From an uncultured Clostridia bacterium (GTDB taxonomy: Bacteria > Bacillota > Clostridia > Oscillospirales > Acutalibacteraceae): a stretch of DNA of 64,000 bases. The stretch spans positions 1-64,000 of the forward strand of contig CALWIZ010000005.1 in the NCBI GenBank assembly GCA_944380885.1, read 5' to 3'. A program made the position numbers and the translations under genes. Shown one piece after another: positions 9,004-17,589 of this stretch (position 1 is its first letter; each line of letters starts with the position of its first letter). The notes beneath the pieces are model-generated. The model did no database searches and had not been told where the DNA came from. It worked only from the letters and a program-made list of their open reading frames with translations.

Positions 9004-9885
9004 TCACACCTTTTCTTTTACTGCTTTGCCGAGCAGTCCGGTAGGCTTGACAAGCAGAACGATTATCAGAATCGCGAAAAGAATCGCATCGGAAAGCTGG
9101 GAGGAAATATAAGATGTCGCAAAAATTTCGATAACGCCGAGCAGAATACCTCCGAGCATTGCTCCGGGAATCGAACCTATTCCGCCGAAAACCGCCGCCG
9201 TAAAGGCTTTTATTCCTGGCATTGAGCCGGTTGTGGGGGTCAGCGTCGGATAGGCGGAGCATAGCAGCACGCCTGCGACCGCGGCAAGAGCGCTGCCTAT
9301 CGCGAATGTCATGGAAATAGTAAAGTTTGTGTTTATGCCCATAAGCTGAGCCGCGTCTTTATCTTCTGAAACCGCGCGCATAGCCTTTCCCATTTTTCCT
9401 TTTTTTGTAAAAAGATTTAGAAGTATCATTATTACAATGCAGGTAATAACCGTAACAATCGCTTCGGATGTAATGATGAGGTCTCCGCCGAAAAGGGAAA
9501 TCGAGTCAAACGGTACGATCGACGAGAAGCTCTTAGGAGCGCTGCCCCAGATAAGCAGGGCGGCATTTTGTAAAAAGTAGCTTACGCCGATAGCTGTAAT
9601 AAGTACCGCCAGCGAAGACGCTTTTCTTAAAGGACGGTAAGCAAGCCCCTCAATAACTACGCCTAAAACCGTGCATACGACCATCGCGATAAGTACAGAA
9701 AGCAGTGGCGGAACATTAAGGGCGGTGGTTGAAAGATAGGAAATATAAGCTCCTACCATTATAACATCACCGTGCGCGAAATTCAGCATTTTCGCAATGC
9801 CGTACACCATTGTATATCCGAGTGCGATTATGGCGTAAACGCTGCCCAGGCTTATTCCGTTTATCAAGTTAGAAATCAGAGTCAT
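9004..9885 (-). CDS. livH: Branched-chain amino acid ABC transporter permease LivH
   Basis: A 293-residue permease with about eight transmembrane segments. Motifs include LGYTMVYGIAKMLNFAHGD near the N-terminus and the EAA-like loop KAFTAAVFGGIGSIPGAMLG. The ATG at 9885 has GAAGAGGTG just upstream. It follows livK after about 67 bp containing a stable hairpin and is closely linked to livM. Confidence 0.95.
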   Translation of the reverse strand: MTLISNLINGISLGSVYAIIALGYTMVYGIAKMLNFAHGDVIMVGAYISYLSTTALNVPPLLSVLIAMVVCTVLGVVIEGLAYRPLRKASSLAVLITAIGVSYFLQNAALLIWGSAPKSFSSIVPFDSISLFGGDLIITSEAIVTVITCIVIMILLNLFTKKGKMGKAMRAVSEDKDAAQLMGINTNFTISMTFAIGSALAAVAGVLLCSAYPTLTPTTGSMPGIKAFTAAVFGGIGSIPGAMLGGILLGVIEIFATSYISSQLSDAILFAILIIVLLVKPTGLLGKAVKEKV

Positions 9886-9907
9886 GCTTACACCTCTTCA
9901 GAATATG

Positions 9908-9935
9908 GGAAAGTGGGGTAAAAACCCCGCTTTCC
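9908..9935 (-). other. Stem-loop between livK and livH
   Basis: An 11-bp inverted repeat (9908-9918 with 9925-9935, one imperfect pair) stands between the binding-protein gene and the permease genes, without a following T tract on the minus strand. In known SBP-first operons such a structure protects the upstream mRNA or limits read-through, so more binding protein than permease is made. That role is inferred. Confidence 0.55.
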
Positions 9936-9952
9936 TGTTGTTTGTTTTGTTT

Positions 9953-11149
9953 TTACATTCCGACGTATACGCCGTTTTTGATTACCATACCTTTAGGCTC
10001 TTTTGAAACCTCTCCGGTATCCTTCCAGGTGATGTCGGTTCCGGTAAGACCGTTGAATACAAATGATGGATCGGTGAACTGCTCCGTAAGGGCGGTGCAG
10101 ATGTCTTCGGCAGACATATCAGAGGTTATGCCCTTGGCCTTGCAGGCTTCGTAAAGCGCATATATGCAGTCATATGCGTCGGCGGCAAACTGATTGGGGG
10201 TATCGCCGTATTTTTCCTTATATTTGGTAACGAAAGCCTGTGTTTTCTCATCTTCGGCGTCAGCCGAGAAGGGGGTGAGGAGCATTACGCCCTCGGCAAG
10301 TGAGGTATCGAAGTTATCAACCGTGAGTATTCCGTCCATACCGTCAACACCGAATATCTTGGGCTCGTATTTCATGCTGTTTGCCTGAGCGAGTATAAGT
10401 GAAGCCGGCGTGTAGTAAATGGGGAGGAACAGAAGGTCGGCGCCCGCGTTTTTAGCGGCGTTGAGCTGTGCTGTAAAGTCCTTGGTGTCTTCGCTCGGGA
10501 ATGTGGTGACGCTTACTATATCAAGGCCGAGAGTTTTGGCTTCGGCGTCAAACTTCTGATAAATTCCGGTGGAATATGCGTCGCCGTTGTTGTAGATGAC
10601 GGCGATTTTCGTTCCGAGGTTCTGATTCTTAATATAATCCGCGGAAGCGGTTCCCTGGTTCGGGTCGGTAAAGCACATCTGGAAAACGTTTGATTTGCGC
10701 GGAATCGCAATATTGCCGTCCGCATCCGGCTGTCCGCCTATAACATCGGTAGAGGAAGCGGAGGGAGTAAGGGTGAAGATGTTATCCGCGTTTGATTCGG
10801 TTGATACGGCAACGCAGGGGGTGGTGGTAACCGTGCCCATCAGTATCTGCATGCCCCAGTCCTTCAGGTTGTTGTAGGCGTTTACTGATTTCTCGGCGTC
10901 GCTTTCGTCATCCTGGAAATTAAATTCAAACTTGATGTCGCTGTCAAGCGCGTTGATTTCCTCAACGGCGATTTCAGCGGCGTTCTTTACCGCCTGACCG
11001 TAAATCGCGTTGCCTCCGGTAGTGGGGCCTATGCTTCCTATTTTAATAGCGGTGGAATCTCCGCCATCTGACTTGCCGCAGCCGGCAAGCGCTGTAAGAA
11101 CCATAAAAGCCGAAACTATGAGGCTTGCTATTCTTACTGATTTCTTCAT
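9953..11149 (-). CDS. livK: Branched-chain amino acid-binding lipoprotein LivK
   Basis: A 398-residue periplasmic-binding-protein type I. An N-terminal lipoprotein signal ends in the lipobox LAGC (Cys near 23), followed by a Gly/Asp linker and the ligand domain that opens with IGSIGPTTGGNAIYGQAVKNA, typical of Leu/Ile/Val receptors. The start is set at the ATG at 11149 (MKKSVRIAS); a TTG three codons upstream is less likely. It captures substrate outside the membrane and delivers it to LivHM. No strong promoter is seen between 11150 and 11225, so expression may depend on read-through of the leader described at 11226-11550. Confidence 0.93.
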   Translation of the reverse strand: MKKSVRIASLIVSAFMVLTALAGCGKSDGGDSTAIKIGSIGPTTGGNAIYGQAVKNAAEIAVEEINALDSDIKFEFNFQDDESDAEKSVNAYNNLKDWGMQILMGTVTTTPCVAVSTESNADNIFTLTPSASSTDVIGGQPDADGNIAIPRKSNVFQMCFTDPNQGTASADYIKNQNLGTKIAVIYNNGDAYSTGIYQKFDAEAKTLGLDIVSVTTFPSEDTKDFTAQLNAAKNAGADLLFLPIYYTPASLILAQANSMKYEPKIFGVDGMDGILTVDNFDTSLAEGVMLLTPFSADAEDEKTQAFVTKYKEKYGDTPNQFAADAYDCIYALYEACKAKGITSDMSAEDICTALTEQFTDPSFVFNGLTGTDITWKDTGEVSKEPKGMVIKNGVYVGM

Positions 11150-11225
11150 ACAAAACAACTTCTTTCATATAGAGTTATATATTTTCGGCAGTCTTTTAAG
11201 ACCGCAGGAAAAACTTAATAAAAAA

Positions 11226-11254
11226 GGCTCTGCCTTATATTTTTAAGCAGAGCC
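11226..11254 (-). terminator. Terminator between the liv leader and livK
   Basis: An 8-bp stem (GGCTCTGC/GCAGAGCC, 13-nt loop) is followed on the minus strand by TTTTTTATT. It stands downstream of the small leader ORF and 77 bp before livK. Confidence 0.75.
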
Positions 11255-11295
11255 GTTAAAAATTGCGAAAGTTACATTTCAATTTAGTTCCGCGC

Positions 11296-11493
11296 TTATA
11301 CGCGTATCTGCTTAAACTTCATTTTTTGATTTTCCGAACTGTTTAGAAAAAAAACGGTATCAATCAGAAAAAAGGACACTGCAATAAGTACAGTGTCCGC
11401 AATAAGGCAGATTATATGCGCAAACGAAAAAGCGGCTGCGCGTGACGCACCCGAAAAACAAGAGTATGAAGTTTTAGATGAAACTTTACACAT
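11296..11493 (-). CDS. Small leader ORF (65 aa), hydrophobic, Ile/Leu/Val-rich
   Basis: ATG at 11493 has an AAGGAAGT ribosome site seven bases upstream and follows a consensus promoter (11522-11550) by about 30 bp. The peptide has a Ser/Ala-rich N-terminus (CFSGASRAAAF), then a hydrophobic run at residues 27-50 in which 12 of 24 residues are Ile, Leu or Val, and a polar tail. An intrinsic terminator lies inside the coding region at 11368-11398, directly after the codons for Ile-Ile-Cys-Leu-Ile. It could be a leader peptide attenuating livKHMGF, or an independent small membrane protein. No homologue is recognised. Confidence 0.5.
   Translation of the reverse strand: MCKVSSKTSYSCFSGASRAAAFSFAHIICLIADTVLIAVSFFLIDTVFFLNSSENQKMKFKQIRV
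11368..11398 (-). terminator. Intrinsic terminator inside the liv leader ORF
   Basis: On the minus strand GGACACTG pairs with CAGTGTCC (8 bp, 9-nt loop, 11398-11374) and is followed directly by six T (11373-11368). A transcript from the promoter at 11522-11550 ending here would be about 145-150 nt. Confidence 0.75.
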
Positions 11494-11521
11494 TGTTAAC
11501 ACTTCCTTAAATGTCGCACTA

Positions 11522-11550
11522 ATTTTATCACAGCCGTAAAAACTTGTCAA
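11522..11550 (-). promoter_or_regulatory. Strong sigma-A promoter of the liv leader
   Basis: On the minus strand TTGACA (11550-11545) and TAAAAT (11527-11522) are separated by exactly 17 bp. Predicted transcription start is near 11515. Confidence 0.8.
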
Positions 11551-11775
11551 GATTTGAGAGGCATTTACATTCATTTTCCGTTTTTTTAATAAAAATAGAC
11601 TAAAAAAACGCAATAATTTGTAGGATTTAGACTTTTATTATTTTGCAAAATATTATATAATAGGCTATATCCGAATTTAGTTTTTCCGAGGCGGTATTAA
11701 AAATGCACAAAAAATCCGTAATGCCGCCAAAGTATTAGTGCGTAGGGTAAAATCTGAAAAAAATTTAAAAAAATA

Positions 11776-11804
11776 TTGCATATTTATTCAATGTGTGGTA
11801 TAAT
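11776..11804 (+). promoter_or_regulatory. Promoter of the arginine operon
   Basis: TTGCAT (11776-11781) and TATAAT (11799-11804) are separated by 17 bp. Both elements are bracketed by ARG boxes. Confidence 0.8.
11777..11790 (+). promoter_or_regulatory. ARG box 1 (ArgR/AhrC operator)
   Basis: TGCATATTTATTCA differs at one position from the ARG-box pattern TGAATAWWWATTCA. It covers the -35 element, so arginine-loaded ArgR would block RNA polymerase. Confidence 0.7.
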
Positions 11805-11817
11805 TTATGCATACAAA

Positions 11818-11831
11818 TTAATAAATATGCA
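11818..11831 (+). promoter_or_regulatory. ARG box 2 (ArgR/AhrC operator)
   Basis: TTAATAAATATGCA is the same box in inverted orientation with two departures from the consensus. It lies just downstream of the -10, in the leader ahead of the argG ribosome site. Two boxes fit hexameric ArgR binding. Confidence 0.6.
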
Positions 11832-11848
11832 AAAACGGAGGAATAACG

Positions 11849-13078
11849 ATGAATAAAAAGGACATAAAGAAGGTCGTTCTCGCATATTCGGGCGGTCTTG
11901 ACACATCTATTATAATCCCGTGGCTCAAAGAAAACTACAATAACCCAGAGATTATTGCGGTTTCCGGCAACGTCGGTCAGGCAGGTGAGCTTGATGGACT
12001 TGAGGAAAAGGCTATAAAGACCGGTGCCTCAAAACTCTACATAGAAGACCTCACAAAGGAATTTCTTGAGGATTATGTTTTCCCCTGTGTTCAGGCGGGC
12101 GCTTTATATGAGGACTATATGCTGGGTACCGCGTTTGCGCGTCCTCCGATAGCAAAGCGCATAGCCGAAATAGCTATTGCCGAGGGAGCCGACGCTATCT
12201 GCCACGGCTGCACCGGAAAGGGCAACGACCAGGTTCGTTTTGAGCTTGCTATTAAGGCTTTCGCTCCCGATATGCCGATAATCGCCCCGTGGCGTGAGTG
12301 GGATATCAAGTCCCGCGAGGAGGAGATAGATTACGCCGAGGCGCATAATGTACCGCTTAAGATAAACCGCGAGACCAATTACTCAAAGGATAAGAACATC
12401 TGGCATCTGTCGCACGAGGGTCTGGACCTTGAGGATCCTAAAAATGAGCCGCAGTATAACAAGCCGGGCTTCCTTGAAATGGGAGTTTCGCCCGAAATGG
12501 CTCCGGATAAGCCGACCTATGTGACTGTTCACTTTGAAAAGGGTGTTCCAACCGCTGTTGACGGCAAGGAAATGGGAGCGGTAGAGCTTGTGGATACTCT
12601 TAACAAGCTCGGCGGCGCTAACGGAATAGGCTTGCTTGATATAGTGGAGAACCGCCTTGTCGGTATGAAATGCCGCGGCGTATACGAGACTCCGGGAGGA
12701 GCTATCCTTTACAAGGCGCACAGCGTGCTTGAGTCGATCTGCCTTGATAAGGAAACCGCACATTACAAGTCCCTTGTCGCCCAGAAGCTGGCGGAGCTTG
12801 TATACAACGCACAGTGGTTCACACCTCTTACCGAGGCTATCCTTTCTTTTGTAAAGACTACGCAGAAGACCGTGACCGGAGATGTCACCTTGAAGCTCTA
12901 TAAGGGTAATATGATCAACGCCGGAGTTACTTCGCCCTATTCACTGTATGACCCTGAAATCGCGACCTTTGACGAGGACGATGTTTACAATCAGGCGGAC
13001 GCTACCGGATTTATCAACCTTTACGGACTTCCGACCAAGGTTTACGCCAAGATGAAGGCTAAAAACGGTATTAAATAA
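11849..13078 (+). CDS. argG: Argininosuccinate synthase
   Basis: Catalyses ATP-dependent joining of citrulline and aspartate to argininosuccinate. The 409-residue length is normal. The N-terminal ATP pyrophosphatase motif is YSGGLDTS at about 13-20, and [15 protein letters not shown] near 115 is the citrulline/aspartate-binding region. ATG at 11849 has ACGGAGGA upstream. It is the first gene of the operon that makes arginine from glutamate and carbamoyl phosphate, under the promoter and ARG boxes at 11776-11831. Confidence 0.98.
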   Translation: MNKKDIKKVVLAYSGGLDTSIIIPWLKENYNNPEIIAVSGNVGQAGELDGLEEKAIKTGASKLYIEDLTKEFLEDYVFPCVQAGALYEDYMLGTAFARPPIAKRIAEIAIAEGADAICHGCTGKGNDQVRFELAIKAFAPDMPIIAPWREWDIKSREEEIDYAEAHNVPLKINRETNYSKDKNIWHLSHEGLDLEDPKNEPQYNKPGFLEMGVSPEMAPDKPTYVTVHFEKGVPTAVDGKEMGAVELVDTLNKLGGANGIGLLDIVENRLVGMKCRGVYETPGGAILYKAHSVLESICLDKETAHYKSLVAQKLAELVYNAQWFTPLTEAILSFVKTTQKTVTGDVTLKLYKGNMINAGVTSPYSLYDPEIATFDEDDVYNQADATGFINLYGLPTKVYAKMKAKNGIK

Positions 13079-13094
13079 TATATGAAAAAAACGG

Positions 13095-13123
13095 AAACCC
13101 GCCCTCAGAAAGGCGGGTTTTCG
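13095..13123 (+). terminator. Weak terminator/attenuator between argG and argH
   Basis: The stem AAACCCGCC/GGCGGGTTT with an 8-nt loop is followed by only two further T, then CGGG. Its position inside the operon suggests partial termination or mRNA protection giving extra argG message. Confidence 0.6.
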
Positions 13124-13168
13124 GGAAATTAAAAAGTATAAAGCAATAGAGGAAACGGAGAAGCGCAA

Positions 13169-14548
13169 ATGGATAAAATGTGGGCGGGCAGGTTTCATAA
13201 AGCCCTTGACAGCACAGCGGACGATTTCAATTCATCGATTCATTTTGACTCAAGAATGTATAAGGAGGATATATCCGGATCTGTGGTTCACGCTATGATG
13301 CTGGCGCGTCAGGGAATTATAACAGAGGACGAAAAGGACAAAATCGTAAGCGGACTTACTTCAATACTTGAGGATATAGAATCGGGCAAGCTCGGAATAG
13401 ACATGGCGGCTGAGGATATACATATGTTTGTAGAGTCCGAGCTCACAAAGCGTATAGGCGACGCCGGAAAGAAGCTGCATACAGCAAGAAGCCGCAACGA
13501 CCAAGTGGCGCTTGATATAAGAATGTACCTTTTGTCTGAGTGCGAAGAAATCGGCGGTCTCATTAAAAAGCTGCTCGGCGCGATAAGAGATATTGCGTCG
13601 GAACATAAGAACGATATAATGCCGGGGTATACCCATTTGCAGAGAGCGCAGCCGATAACCTTTGCTCACCACGTTCTGGCTTACGGAATGATGTTCAGCC
13701 GTGATCTTGACAGGATAAAGGACGCGGTAAAAAGAATGCTTGCTTCCTGTCCGATTGGATCCTGCGCCCTTGCCGGAACCACATATAATACCGACCGCGC
13801 TTTTGAGGCTGAACGCCTCGGCTTTACGGGAATTTCGCTCAACAGTATTGACGGCGTTTCCGACCGAGATTTCTGTGTGGAGCTTCTTGATGCTTTCGCG
13901 CTTATAATGATGCACCTTTCGAGATTTTCGGAGGAAATAGTGCTATGGTCGTCGTGGGAGTTCAAGTTTATAGAGCTTGACGACAGTTATACCACAGGCT
14001 CAAGCATTATGCCGCAGAAAAAGAACCCCGATATGGCGGAGCTTGTAAGAGGGAAGACCGGCAGGGTATACGGCGACCTGATGGCGCTGCTTACAACCTT
14101 AAAGGGTTTGCCGCTCGCCTACAACAAGGATATGCAGGAGGACAAGGAGGCGGTCTTTGACGCGGTCGATACTGTAAAGAAATGCCTTGAGGTATTTATA
14201 CCGATGATAGCCACCATGAAGGTGCTGCCCGATAATATGCGGCTTGCCGCCGGAAAGGGCTTTATAAACGCGACCGACCTTGCCGATTATCTTGTGAAAA
14301 AGGGTATGCCGTTCCGCACCGCATATAAAAAGGTGGGGGAAATAGTGGCTTATTGCATTGAAAACGGACTTATACTTGAAAATATGCCGCTTGAGAAGTA
14401 CAAAGAGTTTGACAGCGCGTTTGACGCAGATTTATATAATGAAATATCGCTTGACACCTGCGTTTCAAAGCGTATTTCAGCCGGCGGAACAGGACCCGAC
14501 TCGGTTGAGGCGCAGATTAGATATATTACGGAGCTTTTAAATGACTAA
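13169..14548 (+). CDS. argH: Argininosuccinate lyase
   Basis: Splits argininosuccinate to arginine and fumarate. The 459-residue protein has the fumarase/aspartase superfamily signature GSSIMPQKKNPD near 277-288, whose first Ser lies in the catalytic loop, and TARSRNDQ near 109-116. It has its own GGAAACGGAG site. Its stop overlaps the argC start by 8 bp. Confidence 0.98.
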   Translation: MDKMWAGRFHKALDSTADDFNSSIHFDSRMYKEDISGSVVHAMMLARQGIITEDEKDKIVSGLTSILEDIESGKLGIDMAAEDIHMFVESELTKRIGDAGKKLHTARSRNDQVALDIRMYLLSECEEIGGLIKKLLGAIRDIASEHKNDIMPGYTHLQRAQPITFAHHVLAYGMMFSRDLDRIKDAVKRMLASCPIGSCALAGTTYNTDRAFEAERLGFTGISLNSIDGVSDRDFCVELLDAFALIMMHLSRFSEEIVLWSSWEFKFIELDDSYTTGSSIMPQKKNPDMAELVRGKTGRVYGDLMALLTTLKGLPLAYNKDMQEDKEAVFDAVDTVKKCLEVFIPMIATMKVLPDNMRLAAGKGFINATDLADYLVKKGMPFRTAYKKVGEIVAYCIENGLILENMPLEKYKEFDSAFDADLYNEISLDTCVSKRISAGGTGPDSVEAQIRYITELLND

Positions 14549-15467
14549 GGTATTTATTGACGGCAGCGCCGGTACTACGGGGCTGAGAATTGATGAAAGG
14601 CTTAAAGACAGAAAGGATATTACCCTTATCCGTCTTGATGAGGAAAAACGCAAGGACATATCAGCCCGCAAAGAGGCGATAAACAGCGCCGATGTGGTTT
14701 TTCTCTGCCTGCCCGACTCGGCGGCAATAGAGGCGGTAGCGCTTTGTGAAAACGGCAATACGGTTATAATTGACGCGTCCACGGCTCACAGAACAAATAA
14801 AGACTGGGAATACGGATTTCCCGAGCTGTCGGAGGAAAGGGAAAAGCGCATAGCGGCGTCAAAAAGGATAGCTAATCCCGGCTGTCACGCGAGCGGCTTT
14901 ATATCGCTTGTGTATCCGCTTATAGAATCCGGAATTTTAAGCAAAGAGGCGATGCTTTCCTGCTTTTCGGTAACGGGTTACAGCGGCGGCGGCAAGAAAA
15001 TGATAGCCGAGTACGAGGCGGAGGACAGAGATGTCCTGCTTTCCGCTCCGAGACAGTACGGAATTTCACAAAGCCATAAGCATCTGCCGGAAATGACCGC
15101 AGTGTGCGGACTTGAAACTCCTCCGTTGTTTTCTCCGATAGTAGCGGATTTTTACAGCGGTATGACGGTGACTGTGCCGCTTTTTGCGGAACAGATAAAG
15201 GGTACGGCGGAAGATATAAAAAAGATTTACAAAGAAAAATACGCAGGACCGGTCGTAAGGTATGCCGAAGCCGCCGATGAGAACGGATTTATTTCATCTA
15301 ACAGGCTTTCGGGCAAGGACTCAATGGAAATAAGCGTTTTCGGCAACGGCGACAGAATACTGCTTGTCTCACGGTATGATAATCTCGGCAAGGGCGCTTC
15401 GGGAGCGGCGGTCGAGTGTATGAATATCGTAATAGGGGCGGATAAGACCGCCGGTCTTGAGTTATAA
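14541..15467 (+). CDS. argC: N-acetyl-gamma-glutamyl-phosphate reductase, short (type 2) form
   Basis: NADPH-dependent reduction of N-acetylglutamyl phosphate to the semialdehyde. At 308 residues it belongs to the short type-2 ArgC group rather than the usual 340-350-residue form. The dinucleotide-binding start FIDGSAGTTGLRI and the catalytic Cys in NPGCHASGF (near 113) are present. It overlaps argH by 8 bp and has ACGGAG ahead of the ATG. Confidence 0.96.
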   Translation: MTKVFIDGSAGTTGLRIDERLKDRKDITLIRLDEEKRKDISARKEAINSADVVFLCLPDSAAIEAVALCENGNTVIIDASTAHRTNKDWEYGFPELSEEREKRIAASKRIANPGCHASGFISLVYPLIESGILSKEAMLSCFSVTGYSGGGKKMIAEYEAEDRDVLLSAPRQYGISQSHKHLPEMTAVCGLETPPLFSPIVADFYSGMTVTVPLFAEQIKGTAEDIKKIYKEKYAGPVVRYAEAADENGFISSNRLSGKDSMEISVFGNGDRILLVSRYDNLGKGASGAAVECMNIVIGADKTAGLEL

Positions 15468-15481
15468 AAACGGGTGATAAT

Positions 15482-16696
15482 ATGGAAATAATTTCAGGCG
15501 GCGTATGCGCCGCAAAGGGCTTTACCGCAAGCGGAGTTCACTGCGGTATAAGGAAAAACCGCGCAAAACGTGATCTGGCGCTTATTTTCAGCGAGAAAAG
15601 GGCGACGGCGGCGGCGGTGTATACGACAAACCTTGTAAAGGGCGCGCCGCTTACCGTTACAAAGCAGCATTTAAAGGACGGCTTCGCTCAGGCGGTCATA
15701 TGCAACAGCGGAAACGCTAACACCTGCAACGCGGACGGTATTGAAATTGCTGAAAAAATGTCAGACTGTCTCGGCAGTGCGCTCGGAATACCGGCAGATG
15801 ACGTGGTTGTGGCGTCGACCGGTGTTATAGGTCAGCCGCTTGATATTGAACCTATAAAAAACGGCATACCTGAGCTTGTGAAGTCTTTAAGCGCAAACGG
15901 CAGCCAGCAGGCGGCGGAGGGCATAATGACCACCGATACCAAAATAAAGGAAATAGCTGTCAGCTTTGATATAGGCGGTAAGAAATGTAAAATAGGCGGA
16001 ATTGCCAAGGGTTCGGGTATGATACACCCGAATATGGCGACAATGCTCGTCTTTATCACCACCGACTGCGCTATCAGCCGCGAAATGCTGTCTAAGGCAC
16101 TTTCGAGCGATATAAAGAATACCTTTAATATGGTAAGCGTTGACGGAGATACCTCCACAAACGATATGGTGACAGTGCTTGCCAACGGTATGGCTGAAAA
16201 TCCGGAAATAACGGCTGACGGCGAGGATTTCAGGACCTTTATGCAGGCGCTTAATACCGTTACGGTACATCTTTGCCGCATGATAGCGGGCGACGGCGAG
16301 GGCGCTACAAAGCTGATTGAATGCAAGGTTACCGGGGCTAAGGACGAGCAGACCGCAAAAACGGTAGCTAAGGCGGTCATATGCTCATCGCTCACAAAAG
16401 CCGCCATGTTCGGAGCCGATGCCAACTGGGGCAGGGTGCTCTGTGCTATCGGCTATTCGGGCGCTGATGTCGATGTAAACAAAACCGCGGTTTCCTTTAA
16501 ATCCGCGAAGGGTGAAATTGCCGTGTGCGAAAACGGAGCCGGTATACCTTTCAGCGAGGAAAAGGCAAAGGAAATACTGCTTGAGGACGAGATAGAGATA
16601 CTTGTCGATTTTGCTTCAGGCGACGGCGCCGCCACCGCATGGGGCTGCGACCTTACCTATGATTATGTAAAAATAAACGGAGATTACAGAACTTAA
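15482..16696 (+). CDS. argJ: Bifunctional glutamate N-acetyltransferase / amino-acid acetyltransferase
   Basis: ArgJ recycles the acetyl group from N-acetylornithine to glutamate and, in the bifunctional form, also uses acetyl-CoA. The 404-residue precursor has the self-cleavage motif KGSGMIHPNMATML near 176-189; its Thr becomes the N-terminal nucleophile of the beta chain. No argA or argE is seen in the operon, which fits a cyclic pathway. GGGTGAT precedes the ATG at 15482. Confidence 0.97.
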   Translation: MEIISGGVCAAKGFTASGVHCGIRKNRAKRDLALIFSEKRATAAAVYTTNLVKGAPLTVTKQHLKDGFAQAVICNSGNANTCNADGIEIAEKMSDCLGSALGIPADDVVVASTGVIGQPLDIEPIKNGIPELVKSLSANGSQQAAEGIMTTDTKIKEIAVSFDIGGKKCKIGGIAKGSGMIHPNMATMLVFITTDCAISREMLSKALSSDIKNTFNMVSVDGDTSTNDMVTVLANGMAENPEITADGEDFRTFMQALNTVTVHLCRMIAGDGEGATKLIECKVTGAKDEQTAKTVAKAVICSSLTKAAMFGADANWGRVLCAIGYSGADVDVNKTAVSFKSAKGEIAVCENGAGIPFSEEKAKEILLEDEIEILVDFASGDGAATAWGCDLTYDYVKINGDYRT

Positions 16697-16710
16697 AAGA
16701 GGGGACAGGA

Positions 16711-17589
16711 ATGGCGCTCAATATCACAAACGCCCAGCGTGCCGAGGTGCTCACTCAGGCGCTTCCGTATATTCAGAAATATTATAAAAAAATAGTGGTA
16801 ATAAAATACGGCGGAAACGCCATGATAAACGAGGAATTAAAGCAGCAGGTAATGGAGGATATAGTCCTTTTGTCGCTTATAGGCGTAAAGGTCGTGCTGG
16901 TGCACGGCGGAGGTCCCGAGATTACCGAAATGCTCGGCAGGATAGGCAAGGAGTCGGTTTTTGTGGACGGACTTCGGGTCACTGACAGGGAGACCGCCGA
17001 GGTGGTGCAGATGGTGCTTGCCGGAAAGATAAACAAGAGCCTTGTGAATCTGCTTGAGATAAAGGGCGGCAAGGCGATGGGCATATCCGGAATGGACGGG
17101 CATATGATAGAGGCGGCGCCAAAAGACGAAAGATTAGGCTTTGTCGGCAAGATTACAAAGGTAAATGTTGAGCCTATATTCGACCTGCTTGACCACGATT
17201 ATATACCGGTTGTGTCAACCGTAGGCTGCGATATGGAGGGAAATATCTACAACATTAACGCAGATACCGCCGCAGCTTACATAGCCGGCGCGATGAAGGC
17301 CGAAAGACTTATTTCCATGACCGATATTTCGGGAATTTTAAGGGACAGGAACGACCCCGATTCGCTTATTCCCTGCATAGATATTAAGGAAGCGGTTGAG
17401 CTTTTCAGGGACGGCACAATTTCAGGCGGTATGATACCTAAGGTTGAGTGCTGTATCGACGCTATTCACAGGGGCGTTAAAAAGGTAATAATAATGGACG
17501 GCAGGGTGCCTCACTCACTGCTTATAGAAACACTGACTGACGAGGGCGCCGGTACTATGGTAACAGGGGATAAGAACGATGAACGTTAA
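16711..17589 (+). CDS. argB: Acetylglutamate kinase
   Basis: Phosphorylates N-acetylglutamate. The 292-residue amino-acid-kinase-family protein has the N-terminal KYGGNAM glycine loop (about 31-37) and VHGGGPEI, and an N-terminal helix (about 25 residues) of the kind found in hexameric, arginine-feedback-inhibited enzymes. Feedback inhibition is inferred. A site GAGGGGACAGG precedes the ATG. It overlaps argD by 11 bp. Confidence 0.97.
   Translation: MALNITNAQRAEVLTQALPYIQKYYKKIVVIKYGGNAMINEELKQQVMEDIVLLSLIGVKVVLVHGGGPEITEMLGRIGKESVFVDGLRVTDRETAEVVQMVLAGKINKSLVNLLEIKGGKAMGISGMDGHMIEAAPKDERLGFVGKITKVNVEPIFDLLDHDYIPVVSTVGCDMEGNIYNINADTAAAYIAGAMKAERLISMTDISGILRDRNDPDSLIPCIDIKEAVELFRDGTISGGMIPKVECCIDAIHRGVKKVIIMDGRVPHSLLIETLTDEGAGTMVTGDKNDER

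Noticed and set aside
11159..11500. T-box riboswitch ahead of livK
   Set aside because: No AGGGTGGNACCGCG-like T-box sequence on the minus strand; the terminators are better explained by a leader ORF or a small RNA.
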